Shown here: one piece after another, positions 7,153 through 15,979 of the stretch
Numbering within the stretch: the stretch's first letter is position 1
Layout of the letters: every line of letters begins with the position of its first letter
Origin: Frankiales bacterium
Lineage (GTDB): Bacteria > Actinomycetota > Actinomycetes > Mycobacteriales > SCTD01
Direction of reading: 5' to 3'
DNA: 26,890 nt
Assembly (NCBI GenBank): GCA_025965735.1
Contig: JAOPWK010000129.1
Coordinates: 1 to 26,890, forward strand
Position numbers and translations under genes: made by a program
Notes under the pieces: generated by a model
The model's input: only the letters and a program-made list of their open reading frames with translations
Told to the model about the DNA's origin: nothing
The model's database searches: none

Positions 7153-7488
7153 ATGAGCACCTGCGTCTGCGCCCCGGCCCACCTGACCTCCGTCGCCTTC
7201 CCGCACGGCATCGTCATGCAGCGCTGCCAGCGGCACGAGCTGCAGATGTGGACCAAGGACGGCCGCCCGACCGACACGGGCACGGTGCGCACGCTGCTCA
7301 AGGACCTGTTCGTGGAGAAGCGCGGCACCCGCTCCACCTCGCCGATCGCTCGTCCGGCTCCCGCGCGCATGCACCTGCCGGTGCAGAGCCATGACCGGAG
7401 CGACGTCGCGTTGGACGCCGGTGCCGACGAGGCGCTCACAGCGCTGCTGCGCTCGCGCGGCCTGCAGGGGTCCTGGGCCGTCGCCTGA
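7153..7488 (+). CDS. Conserved small protein with CxC...CxxH pattern, copy 1 of a paralogous pair
   Basis: A 111-residue protein of unknown function. It aligns without gaps over its whole length with the protein at 17883-18218, with about 48 of 111 positions identical by hand count. Conserved are C4-x-C6, R24-C25, H28-E29, W33, D36-G37-R38, DLFV (51-54) and the C-terminal LTALLR-x-RGL-x-GSWAVA (95-111). The C4, C6, C25, H28 set could bind one metal ion, probably zinc, which is inference. The middle (about 58-92) is variable and rich in Arg, Pro and Ala, likely flexible. No signal peptide or membrane helix is present. No Shine-Dalgarno is obvious before the ATG. Its stop is one base from the convergent stop of the giant surface protein. 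Confidence 0.8.
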   Translation: MSTCVCAPAHLTSVAFPHGIVMQRCQRHELQMWTKDGRPTDTGTVRTLLKDLFVEKRGTRSTSPIARPAPARMHLPVQSHDRSDVALDAGADEALTALLRSRGLQGSWAVA

Positions 7489-7489
7489 G

Positions 7490-10400
7490 CTACTGCCCGA
7501 CGATCGCCTTGCCGTTGTCGGCCATGCACGAGAAGAACGCGTCTCCGCCGGTGGTCCAGGCTTCGGTGGCCGACGCCTCCCACGTGAAGCCCAGCCCGAA
7601 CTCGTCCTTGAGCAGCTGCTCCGCGTAGGCGGTCACGCCGTCGTACGCCGTGGTGGCCCGGTCGGTCCAGGCCTGCGGGTTCTCGTGGATGTCGAGCGCG
7701 AGGTGCAGCACCATCAGCGCCGGCCCGCCGCCGGCGGCGGTGATGTAGGCCTGTCCGAGGGCCGCCGGATCACCGGCGGCCATCTTGGCCGCGAGCAGCT
7801 GCGCCTCGGCGAGCACCGTGTCGACGGCGACCCCCTGCACCTCCCTCACCTCGGTCTTGGCCGCGGCGGTGACCGTCTCCTTCAGGTCGCCGAAGGTCGG
7901 TATCGCGCTGCCCCACGCCCACTCCTGGATGCAGTCGAAGCCGTCGAAGCCGGCGTTGAAGGCGTTCAGCGGCGCGGCCAGCCCGACCACGATCCCGTCG
8001 AGCACGGCCCCCTGCACGCCGAGCGCGCCGAAGCCGGCCGAGAGTCCGGTGCCGATGAGCGACAGGGTCCCGAGGATGCCCTCGCCGACGAGCTGCTGCC
8101 CGAACACCTGGACGACGTACGCGATGCCGCCGACCGCCTTCTTGGCCGCGATGCCGGCCGCGTCGAGCGCCGGATCGAGGACCGACTCCATGATGGTCTC
8201 GCCCACCGTCTTGCTGCGGAAGTTCGCCGTCAGCGTGCGGGGCACGTCCATCGTCACGAGCGTCGGGTTGTACGCCGTGCCGGTCTCGTGCCAGCCGAGC
8301 AGCACGTGGCCGCCGCTGAGGCCGGCGGTCACGGTGACCTGCGTGCCCTGCGCGTAGAGGCCGCGCGAGGCGTCGGCGCCGGGGCAGTTCGGCAGCGGGT
8401 ACGCGGTGGAGCCGAACTCGGCCACGACGGTGAGCTTGTGGCAGGTGACCTGCACAGTGGCGCCGACCGCGCGGGCGGTGCCGTCCGTCGAGATCGGGAC
8501 CGACAGCGGGCCGGCCGGCTGAGCGACGCCGTCGAGGGTCCAGCTCTTCACGACGTACCCCGGCACGCCGGTCCCCGCAGAGCCGAGCACGGCCGTGGTC
8601 CCCGGGTAGAACCAGCCGGGTGTCGGGCAGTTCCCCGCCGCGTTGCTGCTGCGGAAGAGCCCGCCGAAGCGGTCGAGCAGCGCGCCGGTTGCCGTCGTGG
8701 ATGCGCCGTCGATGCCGATGACGGTCACGGACGGGCGGACCGCCTGGCAGAAGTGCGCGGTGGCGATCGTCGAGCCGTCGACCGTCATCGACAGGGCGCG
8801 CTCGCCGGCCGGCAGCACGGTGTCGCGCTCGGTGCTGCCGCAGGGGTCGTCCCGCAGCCGGTCCTGCGCCGGCGCGCCGGAGGGCAGCAGCAGCCCCATC
8901 GTCTTCAGGTCCGCGACGATGTCCGCCTGGGAGTACCCCAGCGCGTGCATGCGCGAGGCCTCCTCCTGGATGCGCGAAATCGTCAGCCCCGGCAGGTAGC
9001 CCTGCACCATGAGCTTCCGGTCGACCTCCGCCTTGCTCAGGCCGTTCGCGTAGCCGTCGTCGTAGGTCTCCTGGAGCAGGTCCTCGCGGACGAGGCAGGC
9101 CTGCGCGTTCGTGACGTTGCTGCCCTCGACGGTCCAGATCGTCTGCAGCGCACCGGAGGGTCGGGCTGCCAGGGCGAGCGTCGTCCCGAGCAGGGCCTGC
9201 GGCACGGGCTCGACGTTCGCGTAGGGGCTCTTGTACGCGGGGCAGTCGGTGCCGAGGTCGCTCATCACGACCTCGCCGGAGCCGGCCGGCTTCGTGCGCA
9301 CGATGACCGGCATGCAGCGCGCGTAGACGTACCACTCGGCGGTGACCGCCACCGGCCGGTCCATGCGGACGCGCTGGACCAGCTGGTCGCCGGTCACGCC
9401 GCCGCGCCAGCCCCGGAAGCTGATCTGCCGCGGCGTGACGTACTCGTCGACGGTCGCCATGCGGGTGTCGTTCGAGGCCGTCAGCGTCACCTCGGTGCCG
9501 GCGAGGTACCAGCGGCCGAGCTCAGCGCTCGGGACCGCCTTCTGCTGCAGCCACCAGGCCGGGCAGTTGGCGGGCGTGGTCGCCACGGTGGCCGGCTGGC
9601 CAGGGGCCTGGAGCCGGGAAGCCGGGACGGCGTCCTGCACCGTCACGTCCAGGCGGTGGCAGGTCACACCCAGCGTGAAGCCCGAGAGCGCGGCGTCGAA
9701 GTCCGGCACGGTGACGGTCAGGGAAGCGGTACGGCCGACGACGGACACGTCCGCGGGGCGTGCGTCCGCGGCACCCATGGCGGTGGGCGCCCGGTGCCCG
9801 GCGAGCGGCTCCAGGGGGCCCCAGCGGTCGAACCACGTGCCGGCCGCGGGGGTGAGCGCCACGCGCAGCTGCGTCCCGGGGACCCAGCCGACCACGCCGT
9901 CCGCGTGCACGCACTGCCCGCCGACGATGCCGGACAGAAGCGGGTTCCCGCCTGCGTCGAAGGTGCCGCCCGACGTGGAGGTCGTCGTGCCGGGCGGGCC
10001 GTCGACGACGAGCCGCGAGCAGGGCACCTCGAGGCGCTTGTCGAGCTCGACGTCCTGCGTCACGGTCAGCGTGCCGTCGGCGCCGACGCCGTCGCCGCTC
10101 CACCGCACGTCCCCGGTCAGGCTCGGCGTCAGCCGCTCGGCGTAGGTCGGCAGCTCCACGCGGGTGCCGACGCGGTAGCGCATGCGGCCCTCCGCGACCT
10201 CCGCCCGGGCGATGGCGTCGACGTCCCGGGTCTGGAAGTACGGGTCGACCGGCTCCTCGCAGTTGGGCGCGGGGTACGGGGTGACCGCCCGCAGGGTGGC
10301 CGGGTAGGACACCACGGTCAGCGTGAAGCAGACAGGGCGGTAGCGCGGCTCGAGGACCAGGTCGCGGTTCGCGTACAGCGGGCTCGGCTGCAGGAACGTC

Positions 10401-13400
10401 CCCGGCGTGCGGTCCAGGCTCCAGCCGGCGAAGGTGCGGCCCTGCTGCGCCGGGGCGTCCAGGTCGAGCTGCGTACCGGCGAGGTACCGGCTCGCGCCGC
10501 AGGTCGGGGAGGTCAGCTGGCGCCCCGGCGAGACGACGCGCACGTCGTAGCAGGCACGCACCGCCGCGGCGACCCGGCCGGTGGCCGCGCGGTGCGCGGT
10601 GTCGCCCGGGTAGCGGACCTCCACCCACGCCGAGGTCGCGGCGGTGCTGAAGCGCAGCTCGCAGGTGCCGGACGACGCGGACAGGCAGCCGAGCTGGCGC
10701 CCCTCTGAGGTCCAGACCTCGAAGACGCCGGGCAGCGGCGAGGCCGTCGTCGAGGTCGCCGCCCAGCGGACGGTGACCGGCTCGGCGTCGGTCCAGACCC
10801 CGCCGACGGCCGACGTCGTGCTCACGGTGATCCGTGGCGTCGCGCGCTGCACGGGCAGCATGCGGACCTCGGAGTCCGCCGGCGCGTAGCGCGTGTCGCC
10901 GCTGTAGCGGGCGAAGACCTGCTCGGTCTCCGGGATCCCGGGGAAGACCGCGCTGCAGCTGCCGCCGAGCGCGCCACCGGTCAGCGGGACGGTGCAGGAG
11001 GCGCCGCCCCGCCCGAGGGTGAGCGTCCCGGTCGGTGCGGGCGCGCCGGCCGGCCCCGGCAGCACGCGTCCGGTCAGCAGGACCGGCGATGCGGCGACGG
11101 GGTTCGCGGGTGCGGGCGCGTCCAGCTGCGCGACCGCTCGGCGCCGCTCGACCGTCCAGGTGGCGGCCTGGCTGAAGCCGGCGAAGGTGGCGTCGCCGCT
11201 GTAGACGACGGTGAACGCGTAGGTGCCCGGTTCGAGCGACGGGTCCAGCGGGACGTCGCTGCGCACCAGCACCCCGCTGCTGAGGACGCTGGGTTCCGTG
11301 AAGCCCGCGGACCCCAGCACGCGGGTGCCGAGCCGCACCTGCACGGTGCCGGTCGGGACGCGCTGCCCCGCGCCGCTCGCGAACATCCGGGCGATGAGGA
11401 AGGCGCGCTCGCCGTAGTCGGAGGCGCCGTCCAGCGGACCGAACTGCACGCTGCGCCCCGTGACCTCGAGGACGACGGCCGCCGAGCGCGCCTGCTCGAA
11501 GGGCCCGAACGCGCCGTCGTACAGGGCGGTCAGCGTGTGCGGGCCCGCGGTCGTGAAGGTGACCTGCGCGAGCGCGCGGCCGTCGAACCCGACCGGCGCC
11601 TGCGCCACCTCGACGGGGCCGTCGTAGAAGTGCACCCAGCCGATCCCCCGCGCCGCCTCGGGGCCGACCGTCGCGATGAGCAGGGCCGGCTGGTCCACGG
11701 TCGCGGGCGCGGCGACCAGTGAGACGTCCGCCGTGGCCGCGTCCACCTGGTGGGTGAAGCCGTCCGCGTACAGCGCCTCGAACCACGGGTCCGCCTCCAC
11801 GCTGACCGAGAAGGCCAGCGGGCCCGCCTTGTCCGGGAAGAAGTCGGCGAAGGCGCGACCGGAGGCGTCGAACTGCCCCGAGCGCACCGTCCCGGCGCGC
11901 ACCATCCGGAAGTACACGGGGCGGATCGGCACACGCCCCAGGACCGGAGCGACGTCCGCGTAGACGCGCACGCGCTCGCCGAACCGCGTGGGGCTGGCCT
12001 CGCTGGAGAGCAGGATCGGCGGCGCCGCCTTGTCGACCCGGTGCCAGGTCAGCACCGCGTCGCTGCCGGTCGGCGAGCGGCCCTCGTCGTGGTTGGCGTC
12101 ACCGAGGTAGTGCGCCGACACGTTGGTCCGGCCCACGTCCAGGCCCTCGGTCACGACGGTCGCCACTCCCCCGATGACGGGGGCGCTGCCCACGACGGTG
12201 CCAGCCCAGGCCACCTCCACCTGACCGGTGACCGTCAGGCCGGTCTGACCCACGACGGGCACCACGACCGTGACCGGCTGGCCGTACCGCGACGGCTCGG
12301 GCGAGACGCTGCGGATGCTCACGTACGCGGCGACGCGGGCGAGCGTCAGCGACAGGGCGCCCCCGCTCGGGAGCAGGTGCACGTCCCCGGCGTACGCGGC
12401 GGTCAGGGCATGCGCACCGCCGGCCAGTCCACCGAGCTTCAGCACGGCCGCTCCCCCGGCCAGAGGGACCGTACCGAGGACCGTGCTGCCGTCCTTGAAG
12501 ACGACGTCGCCGGTTGGCGTGCCCGAGCCGGGGGCGGTCACGGCGACCGTCGCGGTGAGCGTGAGCGGCTGACCGGGTGCTGCGGACGTCGCGGTGAGGG
12601 CGACGGTGGTCGGTGCCTTGGCGACGACGTGTGTCTGCGCCGGGGACGTGCTCCCGGCCAGCTGCGTCGTCTGCGTGAACGTCGCGATGACCTGACCGCT
12701 GCCGATCGGCAGGCCGGTCGTGCTCACCCTGGCGACCCCGCCGACGAGCGGGGCCGTGCCCAGCGGGGTGCTGCCGGCGGTGAAGACGACCTCACCCGCA
12801 GGGGCGGCCGTCGACGGCGCCGCTGCGGTGACGGTCGCGACGAGGGCGACGCTCTGCCCGGCGACCGACGCGGCAGGGACGGCGAGCGTGGTGGTCGTCG
12901 TCCCGCGGGTCACGGTGTGCTGCAGGGCCGGCGACTGGCTGGCGGAGAAGCCGGTGCTCGGTACATAGGTGGCGATGACCGAGCCGGTACCCACCGGGAT
13001 GCTGGTGGTGCTGAGCGTGGCCTGGCCGCCAGCCAGGGCCTCGGTCGCGACGACGGTGCCGTCGACGCTGAGCGTCACGGACCCCGTGGGGACCGCAGGC
13101 GACGCCGTGGCGTCGACGGTGACGGCGAACGCCGCTGACTGCCCGGCCACGGTTGCGGCGCCCGGTCCGGTGATCGCGACGGTGGTGGCTGCCGCAATGA
13201 CGTCGAGTGCACGGAGAGACGACGTCGCAGCGGCATGGGTGCCGTCTCCGCCGTAGGACGCCTGCAGCTGCCAGGCGCCGGGCGCCAGCGCGGCGGTCCA
13301 CGTGGCCGTCGCAGTCGATCCGCTCACGACGACCGACGGCAGGCTGACCACCGCGCTGTCGCTGATCGCGGTGAAGGTCACCCTCCCGGTCGCACCCGTG

Positions 13401-15979
13401 GGCAGCGTGGCGGTGACGTCGAACGGGGCACCGTGCACGGCCGAGGCCGGCGCGGTGAGCCCGACGGTGCTCGCCGTGCGGACGTCGTGCTCCACCGGGT
13501 CGCTGGTGCTGCTCTCGTAGCCGTCGCTCTGCAGGTAGGTCGCCTTCAGCACGTTGCGCCCGAGCGGCAGCGTCCCCGTCCAGGTGGCCACCCCGTTCGC
13601 GAGCGTGCCCGCACGCGTGACGGCGTCCAGGTCGCTGTCGAACGTGACGGTGCCGGCCGGCGGCGCCAGCGTGGCGTTGCTGCCGTCGCGCACCTGCGCC
13701 GTCAGCGTCACCGCGGCGCCCGGCGTCGACTCCCCCGACGGGTCCACGGACAGAGTGATGCCGCTGACCTGCCGCAGGACCTTGAGCTGCGCGGTGCCCG
13801 TGCTCGCGGTGAGACCGCCCGTCGGGACGTAGGCCGCGGTCAGGGCGTAGGACCCCACCGGCGGCGCCAGCGAGAAGCTCGCCTCGCCGTTCACCAGCGT
13901 CTCGGTCAGGGTCCCCGCCGCGGTCCCGGACAGCTCCACCGTCCCGGTGGGCGCGCCCTGCGCGCTGCTGACGCGGACGGTCACCGGGGCGGCCGTGCCG
14001 AAGCGGGCCGGTTCCGCGGGAACGCTGAGGGTGGTGGTCGTGCCGGCCGTGGTCTGGTAGGCGCCGGCGTCACAGGCACCAACCCGGGACTGGCCGCGGG
14101 CGTCGGTGGCCGGGCAGGTGGCCCCGTCGCCGGCACCGATGGCCGCACTCCCGGCGAGCAGCGCGACCGTGGCGACCGGTCCGCCGTTACGGGCGAGCGG
14201 GCCGAGCAGCAGCTGCGAGTCCGTGCGGTTCAGGCGGGCCGGCTCGTCCTGGCTAGCGCAGGTGCCGTCGTTCGAGACGTTCCCGTCAGCCAGGAGCACG
14301 CGGTCGCAGTTGAGCGCGCCCTGCTCCCCTCGGAACACGCTGTTCGTGACGGAGGCGCCGGACCCCCAGACGGCGCCGCCGATGTTGCCGACGAAGGTGC
14401 TCGCGTTCACCGTCAGCGGCAGGCCGTTGTAGGCCGCCACCGCTGCTCCGGTGGTCGTCCCGCTGATCTTGGTGCTGTTGCCGGAGAACGTGCTGTTGAC
14501 GACGGTGACGCTCCCGCCGCCGACGGCGACGGCACTGCCGTAGGCGTCGACGAGGTGGTGGTCGACGAAGGTGCTGCTGTCGATCGTGACGACGCCGCTG
14601 CCGACCGTCAGGCCGCTCGCGTTGGCTTTGCGTCCGCGGAACGTGAGGCCGCGGAGCACGGTGGTGGGCGGCGACGACTCGCCCGCGGTCGCCGGGTCGG
14701 CACCCTCCGGTGCACCGACGTACCCCGAGCCCACCACCAGGGCCGAACCCTGTGCAGGGCTCTCCACGACCACCTGCTGGTCGGACGCGTCGATCGTGAC
14801 CGAGCGCGGCGCGTGCAGCGACCAGACGAGCGGCACGGTCCCGCTGACCGCGAACCGGACCACGCCGCCGGCGGGGGCTGTCGCGATCGCCGCGCGCACG
14901 GTGCAGGTCGCCGCATCGGTAACGCACTGGCCGGTCGTGTCCCAGGTGTCCACCAGGCTGTTCACCGTCACGACCGCCGGCGTCGTGACCTCGGCCTCGG
15001 CCGGCGCCGACCAGCCGCCCTGCCCCACCAGCGCCAGCAGCAGCGCCAGCACCATGACCGGGCTCGGCCGCAGGCGCATCCGCCGACGTGACGCGACCCG
15101 CTGCGCGGAGATCCGGACTGCCGGCGCGTACCCCTCGTGCAGCCGGGTGGTGACGACGGCGAGCGCGAGCAGCAGCGCGACGAGCACGCCCACGGCTGCG
15201 ACTCCCACGACGGGAAGCGGTGCGCCGGCAGCGCCGACCGCCGCGACAAGTCCTGCCAGAAGCGCCGCGCCCGCGACCACGGCGAGCAGCGGACGGGCGG
15301 TCGCCACCCAGCGGCCGCGCGAGGCGCGGGCGCTCTCGCGCAGGCCGGCGCGCACGCCCACGTCGTCGATCACGACGAACGGCAGCCACAGCGCCCAACG
15401 CACCGCCGCGGCGACGAGCAGGCCGAAGGGTGCGGCGACCACCAGCGGCCAGCGCAGCCAGCTGTCGCGCGCCTGCGGACGACGCCACCAGAGCACAGCG
15501 ATCACGACAAGGGCGGGGAGAGTGACGACGAGCAGGACGAGCAGCGCCAGGCTCGCGACCAGCGCCAGGGCGCCGAGCGGCAGCACGACCGCCAGTCCGG
15601 CCGCGACCGCAGGCGCGCGGCGGAGCCCGGACAGGAACGGCGACCACGGCCGCAGCCGGTCGCCGGCGCGCGCGGCACGGGTGGACTCGACGGCCCCGGC
15701 GAGCAGCGCGCCTGCCGACAGCAGGCCGACCGCAGCGAGGCCAAGAGCGTTCTGCAGGTAGGCGAGCACGCCCACCCACATGGGGGTCGACTCCCCCGGC
15801 ACCGTCAGCAGGTCGACCTCGGCGCCGACCAGGCCGCGGACGACGTTGGCCGTCACGAGCGCCAGGACGAGCAGCAGCACGTAGCTGGCGAGCGCGGTCG
15901 CGAGCAGTGCACCGGCGAGCCCGGCGTGCCTGTGGTCGCGACCCCCGGACGGGGACGCAGTCGTGCTGGTCGTGCTCAT
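7490..15979 (-). CDS. Giant membrane-anchored surface protein: polytopic domain, beta-helix, Ig-like repeats, InlB-like modules, helical C-terminus
   Basis: A 2829-residue protein. Residues 19-278 hold about seven hydrophobic segments with basic cytoplasmic loops; 280-306 are basic; 307-330 read like a signal peptide (LALLLALVGQ...APAEAEV) but are fused in frame. A CSLREA-like start follows (VNSLVDTWD ... CTVRAAI, 339-365), then a right-handed beta-helix and a choice-of-anchor-Q-like end (LLGPLARNGG ... ACDAGAYQ, 591-642). Twelve Ig-like domains (648-1808), seven two-Cys InlB-like modules (1809-2590) and a glycine-rich helical domain (2591-2829) complete it. All 28 Cys lie after residue 350, as expected for an exported region. 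There is no C-terminal LPXTG motif. The likely topology is N-terminus anchored and stalk outside, an adhesin- or tip-presenting design; the function is unknown. ATG 15979 is chosen over one at 16036 because AAGGGGGA lies at RBS distance and the upstream residues are basic and low-complexity. Confidence 0.9.
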   Translation of the reverse strand: MSTTSTTASPSGGRDHRHAGLAGALLATALASYVLLLVLALVTANVVRGLVGAEVDLLTVPGESTPMWVGVLAYLQNALGLAAVGLLSAGALLAGAVESTRAARAGDRLRPWSPFLSGLRRAPAVAAGLAVVLPLGALALVASLALLVLLVVTLPALVVIAVLWWRRPQARDSWLRWPLVVAAPFGLLVAAAVRWALWLPFVVIDDVGVRAGLRESARASRGRWVATARPLLAVVAGAALLAGLVAAVGAAGAPLPVVGVAAVGVLVALLLALAVVTTRLHEGYAPAVRISAQRVASRRRMRLRPSPVMVLALLLALVGQGGWSAPAEAEVTTPAVVTVNSLVDTWDTTGQCVTDAATCTVRAAIATAPAGGVVRFAVSGTVPLVWSLHAPRSVTIDASDQQVVVESPAQGSALVVGSGYVGAPEGADPATAGESSPPTTVLRGLTFRGRKANASGLTVGSGVVTIDSSTFVDHHLVDAYGSAVAVGGGSVTVVNSTFSGNSTKISGTTTGAAVAAYNGLPLTVNASTFVGNIGGAVWGSGASVTNSVFRGEQGALNCDRVLLADGNVSNDGTCASQDEPARLNRTDSQLLLGPLARNGGPVATVALLAGSAAIGAGDGATCPATDARGQSRVGACDAGAYQTTAGTTTTLSVPAEPARFGTAAPVTVRVSSAQGAPTGTVELSGTAAGTLTETLVNGEASFSLAPPVGSYALTAAYVPTGGLTASTGTAQLKVLRQVSGITLSVDPSGESTPGAAVTLTAQVRDGSNATLAPPAGTVTFDSDLDAVTRAGTLANGVATWTGTLPLGRNVLKATYLQSDGYESSTSDPVEHDVRTASTVGLTAPASAVHGAPFDVTATLPTGATGRVTFTAISDSAVVSLPSVVVSGSTATATWTAALAPGAWQLQASYGGDGTHAAATSSLRALDVIAAATTVAITGPGAATVAGQSAAFAVTVDATASPAVPTGSVTLSVDGTVVATEALAGGQATLSTTSIPVGTGSVIATYVPSTGFSASQSPALQHTVTRGTTTTTLAVPAASVAGQSVALVATVTAAAPSTAAPAGEVVFTAGSTPLGTAPLVGGVARVSTTGLPIGSGQVIATFTQTTQLAGSTSPAQTHVVAKAPTTVALTATSAAPGQPLTLTATVAVTAPGSGTPTGDVVFKDGSTVLGTVPLAGGAAVLKLGGLAGGAHALTAAYAGDVHLLPSGGALSLTLARVAAYVSIRSVSPEPSRYGQPVTVVVPVVGQTGLTVTGQVEVAWAGTVVGSAPVIGGVATVVTEGLDVGRTNVSAHYLGDANHDEGRSPTGSDAVLTWHRVDKAAPPILLSSEASPTRFGERVRVYADVAPVLGRVPIRPVYFRMVRAGTVRSGQFDASGRAFADFFPDKAGPLAFSVSVEADPWFEALYADGFTHQVDAATADVSLVAAPATVDQPALLIATVGPEAARGIGWVHFYDGPVEVAQAPVGFDGRALAQVTFTTAGPHTLTALYDGAFGPFEQARSAAVVLEVTGRSVQFGPLDGASDYGERAFLIARMFASGAGQRVPTGTVQVRLGTRVLGSAGFTEPSVLSSGVLVRSDVPLDPSLEPGTYAFTVVYSGDATFAGFSQAATWTVERRRAVAQLDAPAPANPVAASPVLLTGRVLPGPAGAPAPTGTLTLGRGGASCTVPLTGGALGGSCSAVFPGIPETEQVFARYSGDTRYAPADSEVRMLPVQRATPRITVSTTSAVGGVWTDAEPVTVRWAATSTTASPLPGVFEVWTSEGRQLGCLSASSGTCELRFSTAATSAWVEVRYPGDTAHRAATGRVAAAVRACYDVRVVSPGRQLTSPTCGASRYLAGTQLDLDAPAQQGRTFAGWSLDRTPGTFLQPSPLYANRDLVLEPRYRPVCFTLTVVSYPATLRAVTPYPAPNCEEPVDPYFQTRDVDAIARAEVAEGRMRYRVGTRVELPTYAERLTPSLTGDVRWSGDGVGADGTLTVTQDVELDKRLEVPCSRLVVDGPPGTTTSTSGGTFDAGGNPLLSGIVGGQCVHADGVVGWVPGTQLRVALTPAAGTWFDRWGPLEPLAGHRAPTAMGAADARPADVSVVGRTASLTVTVPDFDAALSGFTLGVTCHRLDVTVQDAVPASRLQAPGQPATVATTPANCPAWWLQQKAVPSAELGRWYLAGTEVTLTASNDTRMATVDEYVTPRQISFRGWRGGVTGDQLVQRVRMDRPVAVTAEWYVYARCMPVIVRTKPAGSGEVVMSDLGTDCPAYKSPYANVEPVPQALLGTTLALAARPSGALQTIWTVEGSNVTNAQACLVREDLLQETYDDGYANGLSKAEVDRKLMVQGYLPGLTISRIQEEASRMHALGYSQADIVADLKTMGLLLPSGAPAQDRLRDDPCGSTERDTVLPAGERALSMTVDGSTIATAHFCQAVRPSVTVIGIDGASTTATGALLDRFGGLFRSSNAAGNCPTPGWFYPGTTAVLGSAGTGVPGYVVKSWTLDGVAQPAGPLSVPISTDGTARAVGATVQVTCHKLTVVAEFGSTAYPLPNCPGADASRGLYAQGTQVTVTAGLSGGHVLLGWHETGTAYNPTLVTMDVPRTLTANFRSKTVGETIMESVLDPALDAAGIAAKKAVGGIAYVVQVFGQQLVGEGILGTLSLIGTGLSAGFGALGVQGAVLDGIVVGLAAPLNAFNAGFDGFDCIQEWAWGSAIPTFGDLKETVTAAAKTEVREVQGVAVDTVLAEAQLLAAKMAAGDPAALGQAYITAAGGGPALMVLHLALDIHENPQAWTDRATTAYDGVTAYAEQLLKDEFGLGFTWEASATEAWTTGGDAFFSCMADNGKAIVGQ
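8210..10555 (-). repeat. Seven two-cysteine InlB-like modules in the giant surface protein
   Basis: Residues 1809-2590 hold seven modules of about 75-190 residues. Each opens with Cys followed by a beta strand (C-x-L-x-V is common), has a second Cys often as N-C-P, then a G-T-x-(V/L) strand and a W-containing strand. The Cys pairs are 1810/1827, 1884/1907, 1987/2023, 2107/2139, 2222/2246, 2411/2451 and 2513/2532. The layout resembles the divergent InlB B-repeat family. Pairing into disulfides is inferred. Confidence 0.7.
8879..9046 (-). repeat. Helical insertion with an internal two-unit repeat in module five
   Basis: Residues 2312-2367 contain two similar units, S2315-K-A-E-V-x3-L-x3-G-x-L-P and S2350-Q-A-D-I-x3-L-x3-G-x2-L-P, with Ser-to-Leu and Ser-to-Gly spacing the same in both. 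The insertion is bracketed by an extra Cys pair (C2295 and C2380), so it probably projects as a separately closed helical lobe from the beta stalk. Confidence 0.55.
10556..14044 (-). repeat. Array of about twelve Ig-like domains in the giant surface protein
   Basis: Repeats of about 93-100 residues begin near residues 648, 738, 836, 931, 1027, 1122, 1218, 1320, 1415, 1510, 1613 and 1713. Each has the pattern of bacterial Ig-like group 3 domains: T-x-(V/L)-x-(A/V) start, P-T-G-x-V-x-(F/L), G-T-x-L-x2-(A/V)-x-L, and A-x-Y-x-G-D near the end. Units 4-6 are most alike; units 7-12 have diverged. At the DNA level the units are not near-identical, so recent copy-number change is not evident. Confidence 0.85.

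Noticed and set aside
7490..8209. Sortase (LPXTG) or dockerin anchoring at the C-terminus of the giant protein
   Set aside because: No LPXTG motif, terminal hydrophobic helix with basic tail, or D-x-N-x-D-G repeats are present.
7391..10708. Plus-strand open frame of about 1100 codons opposite the giant gene
   Set aside because: It is antisense to a CDS with clear domains. Its product is Arg/Gly/Asp/Val-rich with no motif, typical of mirror frames in very GC-rich coding DNA.
10556..14044. CRISPR-like or tandem DNA repeat array
   Set aside because: The periodicity is at protein level (Ig-like domains of about 93 residues); the DNA units are diverged and coding.
13235..15091. Plus-strand open frame of about 600 codons opposite the beta-helix and Ig region
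   Set aside because: Antisense shadow of the repeat-rich CDS; no ribosome site or homology seen.
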